Shown in pieces: positions 9,901-19,555 of a DNA stretch of 64,000 nt. The notes under the pieces were generated by a model. The model searched no databases. It worked only from the letters and a program-made list of their open reading frames with translations, and was not told the origin of the DNA. Origin of the DNA: Actinomadura rubrisoli. Its GTDB lineage: Bacteria > Actinomycetota > Actinomycetes > Streptosporangiales > Streptosporangiaceae. The stretch's first letter is position 1. The number at the start of each line of letters is the position of its first letter. The stretch is from positions 1 through 64,000 of the forward strand of contig NZ_SMKU01000003.1 of assembly GCF_004349215.1 (NCBI RefSeq). Reading direction: 5' to 3'. A program made the translations under genes and the position numbers.

Positions 9901-10127
9901 CCCTCGCCGCGCCCGTCGGCCGACTCCAGCAGCCGGAGCAGCCCGTCCAGCGCGAGGTCGGGGTCGGCGGTGGCGCCGAGCGCCTCCAGCAGGTCGTTGC
10001 CGAGCTCGGCCCCGGCGGCCGCCTCGGCCCCCAGGATGAGCCCCCCGGCCCGTCCGGCGTCGGTGAAGCCCAGCCTGGCCAGGCGCCCGGCCAGCGACGG
10101 GCGGCGATCAGTCCACGGCTCGCTCAC
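6930..10127 (-). CDS. glnE: Bifunctional glutamine synthetase adenylyltransferase/deadenylyltransferase
   Basis: The 1,065-residue protein contains two copies of the GlnE nucleotidyltransferase core: MGKCGGRELNYVSDVDVVFV in the N-terminal half and MGRFGGHELGYGSDADVMFV in the C-terminal half, each followed by a helical GlnE domain. GlnE attaches AMP to, or removes it from, a tyrosine of type I glutamine synthetase and so sets its activity by nitrogen status. It lies directly downstream of glnA2 on the same strand, an order also known from mycobacteria. A Gly/Pro/Ala/Thr-rich linker separates the halves near residue 690. The likely target enzyme, GlnA1, is not in the window. Confidence 0.95.
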   Translation of the reverse strand: MSEPWTDRRPSLAGRLARLGFTDAGRAGGLILGAEAAAGAELGNDLLEALGATADPDLALDGLLRLLESADGRGEGAALRAALAAEPGTRERLPAVLGVSAALADHLARHPGDWRVLRDDGAVHGSDGEDAAEPGEERSGERWARERPPAGELRADLLAAVGADPAADEPVASGSGPDALVALRVAYRRRLLSLAGRDLIGVADVAEVAAELADLAAAALEAGLAVARAEVPGHAACRLAVIGMGKCGGRELNYVSDVDVVFVAEAREGEDEEAALRAATRLASGVMRACSSSTREGSLWEVDAALRPEGKAGPLVRTLASHRAYYERWAKTWEFQALLKARHVAGDADLGRRYMDAITPIVWRAAGGESFVEDVQAMRRRVEADLSRRSAEAERQLKLGPGGLRDVEFAVQLLQLVHGRADETLRSPTTLDALHELSRGGYVGRDDAAALASAYRFLRRVEHLIQLHRLRRTHLVPDDPADLRRLGRALGLRTDPVGEFTALWRRHAREVRRIHEKLFYRPLLRAVARLPGEESRLTPEAARVRLEALGYADPAGALRHIEALTAGVSRRAAIQRTLLPVMLGWFADAPDPDAGLLGFRQVSDALGTTPWYLRLLRDEVSVAERMAWVLGSSRYATDLLLRAPEAVAMLGSAAGLAPRPFEALRSEALAAVRRHTDPDAAATPAGPASEGTTPGGTAPGTVAPVARAVGGGPAEEAVSVVRALRRRELFRIAVADLLCITDVRAVGEALTDICTVTLDAALQAAVSKIEMEARAPLPTRLAVVAMGRFGGHELGYGSDADVMFVHDPLPGADEREAGRAAHAVAEELRRLLSRPAPDPPLEIDPNLRPEGRQGPLVRTLASYAAYYARWSEPWEAQALLRADPIIGDPGLRERFRALIDPIRWPEGGIDDDAVRQIRRLKARMESERLPRGVERRLHIKLGPGGLADVEWAAQLLQLRHAHDVPALRTTRTLAALDAAVGARLLDEDDAQVLSEAWCLATRLRGSITLVRGRASDLLPTDHHRERSAVTRVLDYPGTGDLLEDYRRHARRARAVVDRVFYGADD

Positions 10128-10233
10128 GACCCCACCGTAATCGGACGAACCCTCGCCGGTCCGCCGTGAGGTGCGGTGCGCAGATCTCGATTGCGTCTCC
10201 GCCCCGCCCCGCGCCCCCTACCGGACGAGCGCT

Positions 10234-11595
10234 CTACAGGACGGCGATGAGGCGTTTGCGCTCGTACTCGGTGACCTGGCGGCGGTAGTCCTCCCACTCG
10301 TGGCGCTTGTTGCGCAGGAAGAAGTCGAAGACGTGCTCGCCGAGGACGTCCGCCATCAACTCGCTGCGCTCCATCGCGTGGATCGCCTCGTCCAGGCTCT
10401 GCGGCAGCGGCTCGATGCCGAGGGCGCGCCGCTCGGCCGCGGTGAGCGCCCACACGTCGTCCTCGGCGCCCGGGGGCAGCTCGTAGCCCTCCTCGATGCC
10501 CTTGAGCCCGGCGCCCAGGATGGCCGCGAACGCCAGGTAGGGGTTGGCGGCGGTGTCCAGCGACCGGAACTCGATGCGGGTCGAGTGGCCCTTGTGCGGC
10601 TTGTACATCGGCACGCGGACGAGCGCGGACCGGTTGTTGTGGCCCCAGCAGATGTAGGACGGGGCCTCGCCGCCGGCGCCCGCCGCCGAGCCGACCCCGC
10701 CCCAGAGCCGCTTGTAGGAGTTGACCCACTGGTTGCACACGGCGGTGATCTCGGCGGAGTGCCGCAGCAGCCCGGCGATGAACGCGCGGCCGACCTTGGA
10801 GAGCTTGAACTCCGCGCCGGGCTCGTAGAAGGCGTTGCGGTCGCCCTCGAACAGCGACATGTGGGTGTGCATGCCGGAACCGGGGTGGTCGGTGAAGGGC
10901 TTCGGCATGAACGAGGCGAACACGCCCTGCTCCAGCGCGACCTCCTTCATCACCAGCCGGAACGTCATGATGTTGTCGGCGGTGGTGAGCGCGTCGGCGT
11001 ACCGCAGGTCGATCTCCTGCTGGCCGGGGGCGCCCTCGTGGTGGCTGTACTCCACCGAGATGCCCATGGCCTCCAGCATCATGATCGCGTTGCGCCGGAA
11101 GTCGTGCGCGGCGCTGTGCGGGGTGTGGTCGAAGTAGCCGCCCGCGTCGGCGGGCTCGGGCTCGCGGCCGTCCTCGGGCTGGTCGTTGAGCAGGAAGAAC
11201 TCCACCTCGGGGTGGGTATAGAAGGTGAACCCGAGGTCGGCGGCGCGCGCCAGCGACCGCTTGAGGACGTAGCGGGGGTCGGCGAAGCTCGGCGTCCCGT
11301 CCGGCATGAGGATGTCGCAGAACATCCGGCCGACGCCGGGCGACTCCGAGCGCCAGGGCAGCACCTGGAACGTGGACGGGTCCGGCTTGGCGATCATGTC
11401 GGCCTCGTAGACCCGGGCGAATCCCTCGATCGCCGAGCCGTCGAAGCCGATGCCCTCGCCGAAGGCGCCCTCCAGCTCGGCGGGGGCGACGGCCACGGAC
11501 TTCAGGAACCCGAGCACGTCGGTGAACCACAGCCGGATGAAGCGGATGTCGCGCTCCTCCAGCGTGCGGAGCACGAACTCCTGCTGTCGGTCCAA
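10234..11595 (-). CDS. glnA2: Glutamine synthetase type I, GlnA2 class
   Basis: The 453-residue protein has glutamine synthetase beta-grasp and catalytic domains, with GFDGSAIEGF, HPEVEFFL, HHEGAPGQQEIDLRY, HTHMSLF and NNRSALVRVP blocks. It makes glutamine from glutamate, ammonia and ATP. At the place where GSI-beta enzymes carry the adenylylated tyrosine, this protein reads DDVWALTAAE, with Trp in place of Tyr. That matches GlnA2 of mycobacteria as I recall it. Hence the adjacent GlnE probably does not modify it. A GTTAC-N6-GTTAC motif lies 78-93 bp upstream of the start codon. Confidence 0.92.
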   Translation of the reverse strand: MDRQQEFVLRTLEERDIRFIRLWFTDVLGFLKSVAVAPAELEGAFGEGIGFDGSAIEGFARVYEADMIAKPDPSTFQVLPWRSESPGVGRMFCDILMPDGTPSFADPRYVLKRSLARAADLGFTFYTHPEVEFFLLNDQPEDGREPEPADAGGYFDHTPHSAAHDFRRNAIMMLEAMGISVEYSHHEGAPGQQEIDLRYADALTTADNIMTFRLVMKEVALEQGVFASFMPKPFTDHPGSGMHTHMSLFEGDRNAFYEPGAEFKLSKVGRAFIAGLLRHSAEITAVCNQWVNSYKRLWGGVGSAAGAGGEAPSYICWGHNNRSALVRVPMYKPHKGHSTRIEFRSLDTAANPYLAFAAILGAGLKGIEEGYELPPGAEDDVWALTAAERRALGIEPLPQSLDEAIHAMERSELMADVLGEHVFDFFLRNKRHEWEDYRRQVTEYERKRLIAVL

Positions 11596-11672
11596 AGCCT
11601 TCTCCCTCGGTGGTGCGATGCCGGGCCGGTCGCGGCGACAGGTCCGGCTACCTTGCAGTATGCCCCGGCGCT

Positions 11673-11684
11673 GTTACCGCGACG

Positions 11685-11688
<4 letters not shown>
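11673..11688 (-). promoter_or_regulatory. Candidate GlnR box upstream of glnA2
   Basis: Two GTTAC pentamers (GTAAC on the glnA2 strand) at 11673-11677 and 11684-11688 are six bases apart. This fits the gTnAC-n6-GaAAC pattern of actinobacterial GlnR sites with one mismatch. It overlaps the stop codon of the ABC ATPase gene, so part of it is coding-constrained. One pair of half-sites is weak evidence. Confidence 0.35.
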
Positions 11689-12517
<829 letters not shown>

Positions 12518-12521
<4 letters not shown>

Positions 12522-13345
12522 CGCTGCCCCCTCCGCTGCCGCGCCTCCAGCCGCCGGGCCAGCAGGCTCAGCGGGATCGTGATGAGCAGATAGCAGATGC
12601 CGGCCACGACGATCGGGGTGGTGTTGCCGACCTGGCCGGCCAGGTCGCGGCCGAACTTGGTGAGCTCGCGCTGCTCCAGCGTCGCGCCGAGGAACAGCAT
12701 CAGCGAGGAGTCCTTGCACAGCAGCACCAGCTCGTTGGTGAGCGGGGGGATGATGATCCGGAACGCCTGCGGGAGGATGATCGACCGCATGGCCTTGGCG
12801 TGCGACATGCCGAGCGAGCGCGCCGCCTCCAGCTGCCCCTTCGGGACGGCCTGGATCCCGGCCCGGATCGTCTCGGCCATGTAGGCCGCCGCGACCAGGC
12901 CGAGCGCGAGGCCCGCCTGCCCGACGGCGCCGCCGGGGATGTTGGTGCCGGGGAAGGCCAGCGGCACGCCGACGCCCACGAAGATGAAGATCAGCAGCAG
13001 CGGGAGGCCGCGGAACACCTCGATGTAGACGGTGGCGAACCACCGGTAGGGCAGCGCCGACGACAGCCGCATCAGCGCCACGACCAGCCCGAGCGCGAGG
13101 CCCAGGCCGAACCCGACGGCCGTGTAGACGGCTGTGTTGCGCAGCCCGGTCGTGATGATCTCGGGGAACAGGTCCCGCGCGACGTCCCAGTTGGCGAAGT
13201 TCAGCCGCAGCGTGGACCAGTCGGCCAGGAGCGCGATCGCCAGGACGGCGGCGCCGAACAGCCCGTACTGGCCCCCCAGGGAGAGCTGGCGGCGGCGGCG
13301 CCGGGAAAGGCCCCCCGGCGCCGCCCCCACCGGTTCAGCGGTCAC
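12518..13345 (-). CDS. Polar amino-acid ABC transporter, permease
   Basis: This inner-membrane permease has about five to six membrane segments and the HisM/GlnP signature, including [13 protein letters not shown] and the EAA loop [21 protein letters not shown] place the start at the GTG at 13345, which overlaps the TGA of the binding-protein gene as GTGA. The alternative start at 13381 adds twelve residues inside that gene. The tight overlaps on both sides mark a single operon. Confidence 0.92.
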
Positions 13346-14157
13346 GACGGGCCGCCGGTCTTCGGCATCGGGCCGACCCACTTCTCATAGATCTTCTTGT
13401 AGGTGCCGTCGGCCTTCGCCTGGGCGATCACCTGGTCGGTCATCTCGACGAGCTTGGGGTTGTCGCCCTTGCGCATCCAGAAGCCGTACTGCTCGCCGGT
13501 GTTGAGGTTCGCGGCGATCGCGTACTTGGCGTTCACCGGGTCCTTCAGCCAGTTCTGGACGACCGGGTAGTCCTCGATGATCACCTCGACCTGGCCCGTC
13601 CGCAGCCCGTCCAGCACGGCGAGGGAGTTGTCGAACGAGCGCGGGTCCAGGCCCTTGTCCTTGGCGAAGTCCTCACCGGTCGTGCCGGCCTGCGAGCCGA
13701 TCTTGATCTTCCTGGACTTCACGTCCTCCAGCGAGGTGATCCCGCTGCCCTTCTTGGCCAGCAGCGCCTGCGTGGCGTCGAAGTACGGCTTGGAGACGTC
13801 CATGAACTTGACCCGGTCGGGCTTGATCGTCATGCCGCCCATGACGATGTCGCACTTGCCGGCGTTGAGCGCCGCGCCCGTCCTCATCGTCTCGAACTGG
13901 GTGTCGACGACCTTCTGCGTCACGCCGAGCCGCTTGGCGACCAGATCGACCATGTCGACGTCGAAGCCGACGACCTTGCCGTTCTGCTCGATCTGGAACG
14001 GCGGGTAGGGCAGGTGGGTGCACGAGGTCAGCGCACCCTTCTTGATCAGCTTGACGCCCTGCACGGTGGCGCCGTCGTCGCCGCCGCACGCCGAAGCGGT
14101 CAGCGCCAGGGCGGCCAGGGTCGCACCCAGCGCGCAGCGCGTGGTCCGTCTGGACAC
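13342..14157 (-). CDS. Polar amino-acid ABC transporter, substrate-binding lipoprotein
   Basis: The 271-residue protein begins with a lipoprotein signal peptide ending LTASACGG, then a type II periplasmic-binding fold with PYPPFQIEQNGKVVGFDVDM, MTIKPDRVKFMDVSKPY and the hinge-region GSQAGTTGEDF. It captures an amino acid outside the membrane and delivers it to the permease. It is the first gene of the three-gene operon. The ligand cannot be fixed from sequence; neighbouring glnA2 and glnE make glutamine or glutamate plausible. Confidence 0.93.
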   Translation of the reverse strand: MSRRTTRCALGATLAALALTASACGGDDGATVQGVKLIKKGALTSCTHLPYPPFQIEQNGKVVGFDVDMVDLVAKRLGVTQKVVDTQFETMRTGAALNAGKCDIVMGGMTIKPDRVKFMDVSKPYFDATQALLAKKGSGITSLEDVKSRKIKIGSQAGTTGEDFAKDKGLDPRSFDNSLAVLDGLRTGQVEVIIEDYPVVQNWLKDPVNAKYAIAANLNTGEQYGFWMRKGDNPKLVEMTDQVIAQAKADGTYKKIYEKWVGPMPKTGGPS

Positions 14158-14316
14158 GTCGTCCTCCTGGTGTCGATCTCATTGATCACCGAACTATGTC
14201 ACGCGCTCCGTGTCCGCGGCAGACGCGTCCGTGACCGTCCCCCCATTCCCGTTTCCCCAAAATTGACGTGGCGATCATGGGACGGAACCGGGCCGATCAT
14301 TAGCGTGGGCCGGGCC

Positions 14317-15336
14317 GTGGACATCTCACTTCTTCTCTCGACGACCGACCGGGCGGCCCCGCTGGCCGCCCCGTCGGCCATGCACCCGGAGTCGTGGCGG
14401 CTGTGCGCCCAGGTGGAGGCCTGGGCGCGCGGCCGGGGGCTGGTGCTCGGCGATCCGGACACCTCGCCGCTCGGCCGGGCCCGGTGCGAGCGGCTCGCCG
14501 CGCGGGTGTTCCCGACCGCCGACCTCGCCGGGGTGGACCTGTTCGCCCGCTGGCTCGTCTGGGCGCTCGCGCTGGACGACACCCTGGACCATCCGCCGCT
14601 CGCCGACAGCGGGAGCGCCGTGCACGGCCTTTACGACGACCTGCTGCGCGCGATGCGGCGCGGCCACGCCCGGCCGGGCGCCCGCCCGCTGGAGGCGACG
14701 CTGGTCGAGCTGTGGCACGCCACGTCCCGGAGCATGAGCCGCGACTGGCGCCGCCGCTTCATGCTGCACCTGGAGGCGCACCGGGACGGCTGCGCCAAGG
14801 AGGCCGTCAACCGCCGCATCGGGCACACCCCGGCCCCGGCGGAGTTCGCGCCGCTGCGCCGGCGGGCGTGCGGGCCGTTCCTGTACGACCTGATCGAGCC
14901 CGTCCTCGGCGTCGAGCTGTCGCCGCGGCTGCTCAGGACGCCCGGGTGGAAGACCCTCGCCGACAGCGTCGCCGACTGCGTCGCCTGGGCGAACGACCTG
15001 GCCTCGCACGATCTGGAGTCGGCGCGCGGCGACGTCCACAACCTGCCCGACGTGATCGCGGCCGCCGAGGGGACCGACCTCGCGCGGGCGGGCGCCGCGG
15101 TCGTCGAGCGCATCGGCGACCGGGCCGAGGACGCGCGGACGGCGGCGCGCGGGCTCCCGGAGATGCTGGAGCGCCTCCAGCTGTCGGTCGCGCAGCGCGC
15201 CGCCGCCGCGCAGGTCGTCAAGGTCCTGCTGGACACCCCCCGCGCCCATCTCGACTGGCTCGCCGAGTCCGGCCGCTACGAGTCCGACGCGCCCCCCGGC
15301 ACCTACCGGCTGGACGCCCTGGCCTCGCTCCGCTGA
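14317..15336 (+). CDS. Class I terpene synthase
   Basis: The protein of about 339 residues has both metal-binding motifs of bacterial class I terpene cyclases: the aspartate-rich LDDTLD near residue 88 and the NSE triad NDLASHDLE near residue 228. Length fits a single-domain sesqui- or monoterpene synthase. These enzymes ionise a prenyl diphosphate and cyclise it. The GTG at 14317 is taken as start; GTG at 14305 is equally in frame. No prenyltransferase, P450 or methyltransferase lies nearby, so it looks like a stand-alone gene. The product is unknown. Confidence 0.85.
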   Translation: MDISLLLSTTDRAAPLAAPSAMHPESWRLCAQVEAWARGRGLVLGDPDTSPLGRARCERLAARVFPTADLAGVDLFARWLVWALALDDTLDHPPLADSGSAVHGLYDDLLRAMRRGHARPGARPLEATLVELWHATSRSMSRDWRRRFMLHLEAHRDGCAKEAVNRRIGHTPAPAEFAPLRRRACGPFLYDLIEPVLGVELSPRLLRTPGWKTLADSVADCVAWANDLASHDLESARGDVHNLPDVIAAAEGTDLARAGAAVVERIGDRAEDARTAARGLPEMLERLQLSVAQRAAAAQVVKVLLDTPRAHLDWLAESGRYESDAPPGTYRLDALASLR

Positions 15337-15361
15337 CCCTGGGGCCGCCCCCAGGAGCGAC

Positions 15362-16366
15362 TCAGCGGAACTCGGGGGCCGCGGCGAGGGAGTCGCCGGC
15401 GGGGGTGCGGACGTAGAGGACGCGGCGGCCCAGGCGGTGGCCGGTGACCAGGCCGCAGGCGCGCAGCACGCCGAGGTGCTGGCTGACCGCCCCGGCCGTC
15501 ACGCCCATCCGCCCGGCCAGCTCCGTCGTGGACGCGGGGGTGGCGAGCACGGTGAGCAGCTCGGCGCGGCGGCGTCCGATCAGGGCGGCGAGCGCGCCGG
15601 ACGGGCCGCCGGACGGGCGGCCGGACGCGGCCCCGGACGGGCGGCCGGTCTCCCACAGCGTCGCCACGCCGGTCGGCGGGTAGCTGAGCATCGCCTGGTA
15701 GGGCGGCAGCATCACCGACACCCCCGGCCACACGAACGCGCTCGGGACCAGCAGCAGCCCGCTCCCGGCCAGCTCCCCCCGGTACTCCCAGCCCCGGTCG
15801 ATGGACAGCGTCCCGGCCCGCCAGGCCACCACCTCGTGCAGGTCGGCGAACACGCCCTCCGCGCCCTGCGCGGCCAGACCGCGGGTCCGGCGCAGGACGT
15901 CGCCCTCCAGGAGATCGCGGACGCGCGGCCAGAACGGCTCGACGGCCGCGGTCCAGTAGCGCTCCAGCATGTCGGCGAGGGTCTCCAGGGTGCGCTCGGG
16001 ATCGGCCGCCATCGCCAGCCGCCGGGGCGTCGCCCTGCCGCCGCGCTCGGTCCAGCGCAGCTCGGCGGCGACGACCTCGGGCGGCGTCGCCCGGACGATC
16101 TCCAGCTCGGCCCGCAGGTCGGGCAGCGGGGTGTTCGGCGGCGGGGTGAGGAAGTCGGGGATGTAGCCCCAGGACAGGACGACCTCGCGCAGCGGCTCGA
16201 TGCCGAGCCCGCGCAGCCGCGGCCGGACGGAGTGGACCCAGGGCAGGTGCAGCGCGTGCCCCGACGGGTCCGCGAGGACCCGCAGGCTGCGCACCAGCTC
16301 CCACAGCGGTGAGAACGCGAACCGGACCCGGGCCACATCGTCCGGCGCGAACACCAGCTCGATCAT
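15362..16366 (-). CDS. ArsR-type transcriptional regulator with DUF5937-like N-terminus
   Basis: The N-terminal 230 residues look like the DUF5937-type domain often joined to ArsR regulators. The C-terminal 90 residues form a winged helix with GRRRAELLTVLATPASTTELAGRMG and the recognition-helix region GAVSQHLGVLRACGLV. It is transcribed divergently from an MFS exporter. A perfect palindrome covers its start codon, which suggests autorepression and control of the exporter. The inducer is unknown. Confidence 0.88.
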   Translation of the reverse strand: MIELVFAPDDVARVRFAFSPLWELVRSLRVLADPSGHALHLPWVHSVRPRLRGLGIEPLREVVLSWGYIPDFLTPPPNTPLPDLRAELEIVRATPPEVVAAELRWTERGGRATPRRLAMAADPERTLETLADMLERYWTAAVEPFWPRVRDLLEGDVLRRTRGLAAQGAEGVFADLHEVVAWRAGTLSIDRGWEYRGELAGSGLLLVPSAFVWPGVSVMLPPYQAMLSYPPTGVATLWETGRPSGAASGRPSGGPSGALAALIGRRRAELLTVLATPASTTELAGRMGVTAGAVSQHLGVLRACGLVTGHRLGRRVLYVRTPAGDSLAAAPEFR

Positions 16367-16384
16367 TTAGCCGAGCCTAAATGA
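16363..16384. promoter_or_regulatory. ArsR operator palindrome
   Basis: TCATTTAG (16363-16370) and CTAAATGA (16377-16384) form a perfect 8-bp inverted repeat with a 6-bp spacer in the 55-bp gap between the divergent regulator and MFS genes. It is AT-rich against a GC-rich background and includes the regulator's ATG. Binding would block the regulator's own translation start region and the exporter promoter. Confidence 0.7.
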
Positions 16385-16421
16385 CTGTCGCGGACCCGGG
16401 CCCACCCCGAGGATCATGTAA

Positions 16422-17690
16422 GTGACCGCACTCGAAGACGCTCCTGTCGGCCCGCCGCCGCCGGGCCGGGTCGCGGCGTTCCTGCGTCCCCGCGTCGGCG
16501 GCTTCCCCCGGTCGTTCTGGGTGCTGTGGGCGGGGAGCCTGCTCAACCGGCTCGGGACCATGGTCGAGCCGTTCATGGGCCTCTACCTGACGACCTCGCG
16601 CGGCCTGTCGCTGGCCCAGGCGGGCGCGGTGATGGCGGTCCTCGGCGCCGGCTCGTTCGCCGGGCAGCTCGTCGGCGGCACCCTCGCCGACCGCCTCGGA
16701 CGGCGCGTGACGCTGACGTTCGCGACCGTCGGCACCGGCGCCGCGATGCTGGCGCTCGGCTACGCGCAGGGCATCGTCGCGATCGTCGCCGCCGCGCTGC
16801 TGCTCGGCGTCCTGCTGGACATGTACCGCCCCGCGTCGCAGGCGATGGTGGCCGACCTGATCTCCCCGGCGGACCGCCCGCGCGCGTTCGGGCTGATGTT
16901 CTGGGCCGTCAACCTCGGCTGGGCGTTCGCGATGGTGCTCGGCGGGACGCTCGCCCAGCAGGGCTTCCTGTGGCTGTTCTGGATCGACGCGCTCACCTGC
17001 GTCGCGTTCGGGCTGCTGGTGTGGCGCGCCGTCCCGGAGACCAGGTCGCGGGACGTCCCGGACGGCACCGCGCCCGGCGGCGGCTTCGGCCGGGTGCTGC
17101 GCGACCGCGTCATGGTCGCCTACGTGCTGATCACGCTGCTCTACACGTTCGTGCTGATGCAGGGCATGACGACGATGCCGCTCGCCATGAAGGAGGACGG
17201 CCTCGGCCCGCAGGCGTACGGCCTGGCCATCGCCGCCAACGGCGTGCTGATCATCGTCGTGCAGCCGCTGGTCAACGCGTGGCTGGCCCGGCGCGACCAC
17301 AGCCTGGTGATGGTCGCCGGGTTCGTCCTGGTCGCCGTCGGATACGGGCTCACCGCGCTCGCGGCGTCGGTGCTCGCCTACACCGCGACGATCCTGGTGT
17401 GGACGCTCGGGGAGATCATCGCCGCGGCCGTCCTGCAAGCCGTCGTCGCCGACCTCGCCCCCGCCCACCTGCGCGGCCGCTACAACGGCCTGTACGGCAT
17501 GGCGTGGTCGGGCGGCTTCCTGCTGGCGCCGCTCGGCGGCACCCAGCTGCTCGGCGCGGGCGGACCGGCCGCGCTGTGGCTGACCTGCCTCGGCCTGGGC
17601 CTCACCGCGGCGGCCGGGCAGCTCCTGCTGGCCCCCGCGATCCGCCGCCGCCGCGCCCTCGCCCTGGACCCCCTCTTCTCGTCAAAGTGA
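16422..17690 (+). CDS. MFS transporter
   Basis: The 422-residue protein has twelve predicted hydrophobic segments and the MFS motif A-like loop GTLADRLGRRVTL between segments 2 and 3. It probably exports a small molecule by proton antiport. The GTG start at 16422 has GAGGA upstream. The divergent ArsR regulator and shared operator suggest substrate-induced expression. The substrate is not evident. Confidence 0.88.
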   Translation: MTALEDAPVGPPPPGRVAAFLRPRVGGFPRSFWVLWAGSLLNRLGTMVEPFMGLYLTTSRGLSLAQAGAVMAVLGAGSFAGQLVGGTLADRLGRRVTLTFATVGTGAAMLALGYAQGIVAIVAAALLLGVLLDMYRPASQAMVADLISPADRPRAFGLMFWAVNLGWAFAMVLGGTLAQQGFLWLFWIDALTCVAFGLLVWRAVPETRSRDVPDGTAPGGGFGRVLRDRVMVAYVLITLLYTFVLMQGMTTMPLAMKEDGLGPQAYGLAIAANGVLIIVVQPLVNAWLARRDHSLVMVAGFVLVAVGYGLTALAASVLAYTATILVWTLGEIIAAAVLQAVVADLAPAHLRGRYNGLYGMAWSGGFLLAPLGGTQLLGAGGPAALWLTCLGLGLTAAAGQLLLAPAIRRRRALALDPLFSSK

Positions 17691-17723
17691 CGAGACCGAG
17701 GGCGAGGAACTAGGCTGGGGGGC

Positions 17724-19526
17724 GTGGCACAGCTCAGGATCGCGCTCGCGCAGGTGAATCCGACCGTCGGCGACCTCGACGGCAACGCCGACCTGATCGT
17801 GGAATGGACCCGGCGCGCCGCCGACGCGGGCGCGCACCTGGTCGCCTTCCCCGAGATGATGCTGACCGGATACCCGGTGGAGGACCTCGCGCTCCGCTCG
17901 TCCTTCGTCGAGGCGTCCCAGCGGGCCCTGGAGCGGGTCGCCCGCCGGCTCGCCGACACGGGCCTCGGCGACCTGCCCGTCGTCACCGGCTACCTCGACC
18001 GCCGGACGGTCGGCCTCGTCCGGTCCGGACAGCCCGCCGGGTCCCCGCTCGACGCCGCCGCGTGGCTGCACGGCGGCGAGGTCCTCGTCCGCTCCGCCAA
18101 GCACCACCTGCCGAACTACGGCGTCTTCGACGAGTACCGCATCTTCGTGCGCGGCGACCGGCTGCCCGTCGTCCGGGTGCACGGCGTCGACGTCGCCACC
18201 GTCATCTGCGAGGACCTCTGGCAGGACGGCGGGCCCGTCAGCGTCACCGGGACCTCCGGCGCCGGGCTGCTGCTCGCCGTCAACGCCTCCCCCTACGAGC
18301 GCAACAAGGACGACGTCCGCCTCGACCTGTGCGCCGAGCGGGCCCGCGAGGCCGGCTGCGCGCTCGCCTACGTCAACATGGTCGGCGGCCAGGACGAGCT
18401 GGTCTTCGACGGCGACTCCGTCATCGTCGGCGCCGACGGCACCCTGCTCGCCCGCGCCCCCCAGTTCACCGAGCACCTCCTCGTCGCCGACCTCGCGCTG
18501 CCCGCCGCCGACCCCGCCGTCCGGCCCGGCCGCACCCCCGTGGACGCCCTGGACGGCACCACGATCACCATCGACCGCCTCGCGCTGTCCCCCGACCCGC
18601 TGCCCGCCTACGCCGTCGAGCCGCAGACCGTCGCCGAACCCCTCGACGACCTCGCCGAGGTGTACGCGGCCCTCGTCCTCGGCACCCGCGACTACGTCCG
18701 CAAGAACGGCTTCCGCTCGGTGATCCTCGGGCTGTCCGGCGGCATCGACTCGGCCCTGGTCGCCACCATCGCCTCCGACGCCCTCGGCCCGGGCGGCGTC
18801 CACGCCGTCCTGCTGCCCAGCCGCTACTCCTCCGAGGGCTCGGTCACCGACGCCGAGGACCTCGTCAAACGCCAGGGCCTCAACTCCCGCGTCGTCCCGA
18901 TCGCCGGGATGGTCGAGGCGTTCGAGGAGCAGCTGGACCTGCACGGCCTCGCCGACGAGAACCTCCAGGCCCGCATCCGCGCCAACGTCTGGATGGCCCT
19001 GTCGAACGAGCACGGCCACCTCGTCCTCACCGGCGGCAACAAGAGCGAGCTCGCCACCGGCTACTCCACCCTCTACGGCGACTCCGCCGGCGGCTTCGGC
19101 CCCATCAAGGACCTCACCAAGACGATGGTGTGGGCCCTGGCCCGCTGGCGCGACGCCCAGGCCCGGGCCCAGGGCCCATGCCCGCCGTTCCTGTACCCCT
19201 TCGAGGACGAGCCGATCCCCGAGGCGATCATCGTCAAGGAGCCGTCCGCCGAGCTGCGCCCCGGCCAGCGCGACAGCGACTCCCTCCCCGACTACGCCGT
19301 CCTCGACCCCCTCCTGACCGACTACGTCGAACGCGACATGGGCCGCGACGCCCTGGTCGGGGCCGGCCACGACCCGGCCCTCGTCGACCGCGTGATCCGC
19401 CTGGTCGACCTCGCCGAGTACAAGCGCCGCCAGTACCCGCCCGGCCCCAAGATCACCCCGAAGAACTTCGGCCGCGACCGCCGCCTGCCCATCACCAGCC
19501 GCTGGCGCGAACCCTCCGCCCACTGA
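17724..19526 (+). CDS. nadE: Glutamine-dependent NAD+ synthetase
   Basis: This is a two-domain enzyme of 600 residues. The N-terminal nitrilase-type glutaminase has the Glu in FPEMMLTGYP, the Lys in AKHHLPNYGVFDEYR and the Cys in ICEDLW. The C-terminal synthetase has the SGGIDS ATP-pyrophosphatase loop near residue 336. It amidates nicotinic acid adenine dinucleotide to NAD+ using glutamine nitrogen. The GTG start at 17724 lies seven bases after TAGGCT, a possible -10 element giving a very short leader. A CTCGTCA-AAG-TGACGAG palindrome (17678-17694) spans the upstream stop codon. Confidence 0.95.
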   Translation: MAQLRIALAQVNPTVGDLDGNADLIVEWTRRAADAGAHLVAFPEMMLTGYPVEDLALRSSFVEASQRALERVARRLADTGLGDLPVVTGYLDRRTVGLVRSGQPAGSPLDAAAWLHGGEVLVRSAKHHLPNYGVFDEYRIFVRGDRLPVVRVHGVDVATVICEDLWQDGGPVSVTGTSGAGLLLAVNASPYERNKDDVRLDLCAERAREAGCALAYVNMVGGQDELVFDGDSVIVGADGTLLARAPQFTEHLLVADLALPAADPAVRPGRTPVDALDGTTITIDRLALSPDPLPAYAVEPQTVAEPLDDLAEVYAALVLGTRDYVRKNGFRSVILGLSGGIDSALVATIASDALGPGGVHAVLLPSRYSSEGSVTDAEDLVKRQGLNSRVVPIAGMVEAFEEQLDLHGLADENLQARIRANVWMALSNEHGHLVLTGGNKSELATGYSTLYGDSAGGFGPIKDLTKTMVWALARWRDAQARAQGPCPPFLYPFEDEPIPEAIIVKEPSAELRPGQRDSDSLPDYAVLDPLLTDYVERDMGRDALVGAGHDPALVDRVIRLVDLAEYKRRQYPPGPKITPKNFGRDRRLPITSRWREPSAH

Positions 19527-19555
19527 CGCGCGGGTTCCGCGTCACATGCGGGCGG

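Noticed and set aside
6984..10169. 1,061-codon plus-strand frame opposite glnE
   Set aside because: It is exactly antisense to glnE with shadow composition and no domain. The glnE motifs on the minus strand are unambiguous.
17678..17694. CTCGTCA-AAG-TGACGAG palindrome between the MFS gene and nadE
   Set aside because: It is perfect but only 7 bp per arm and spans a stop codon. With no regulator nearby it could equally be a weak terminator, so it is noted under nadE and not called separately.
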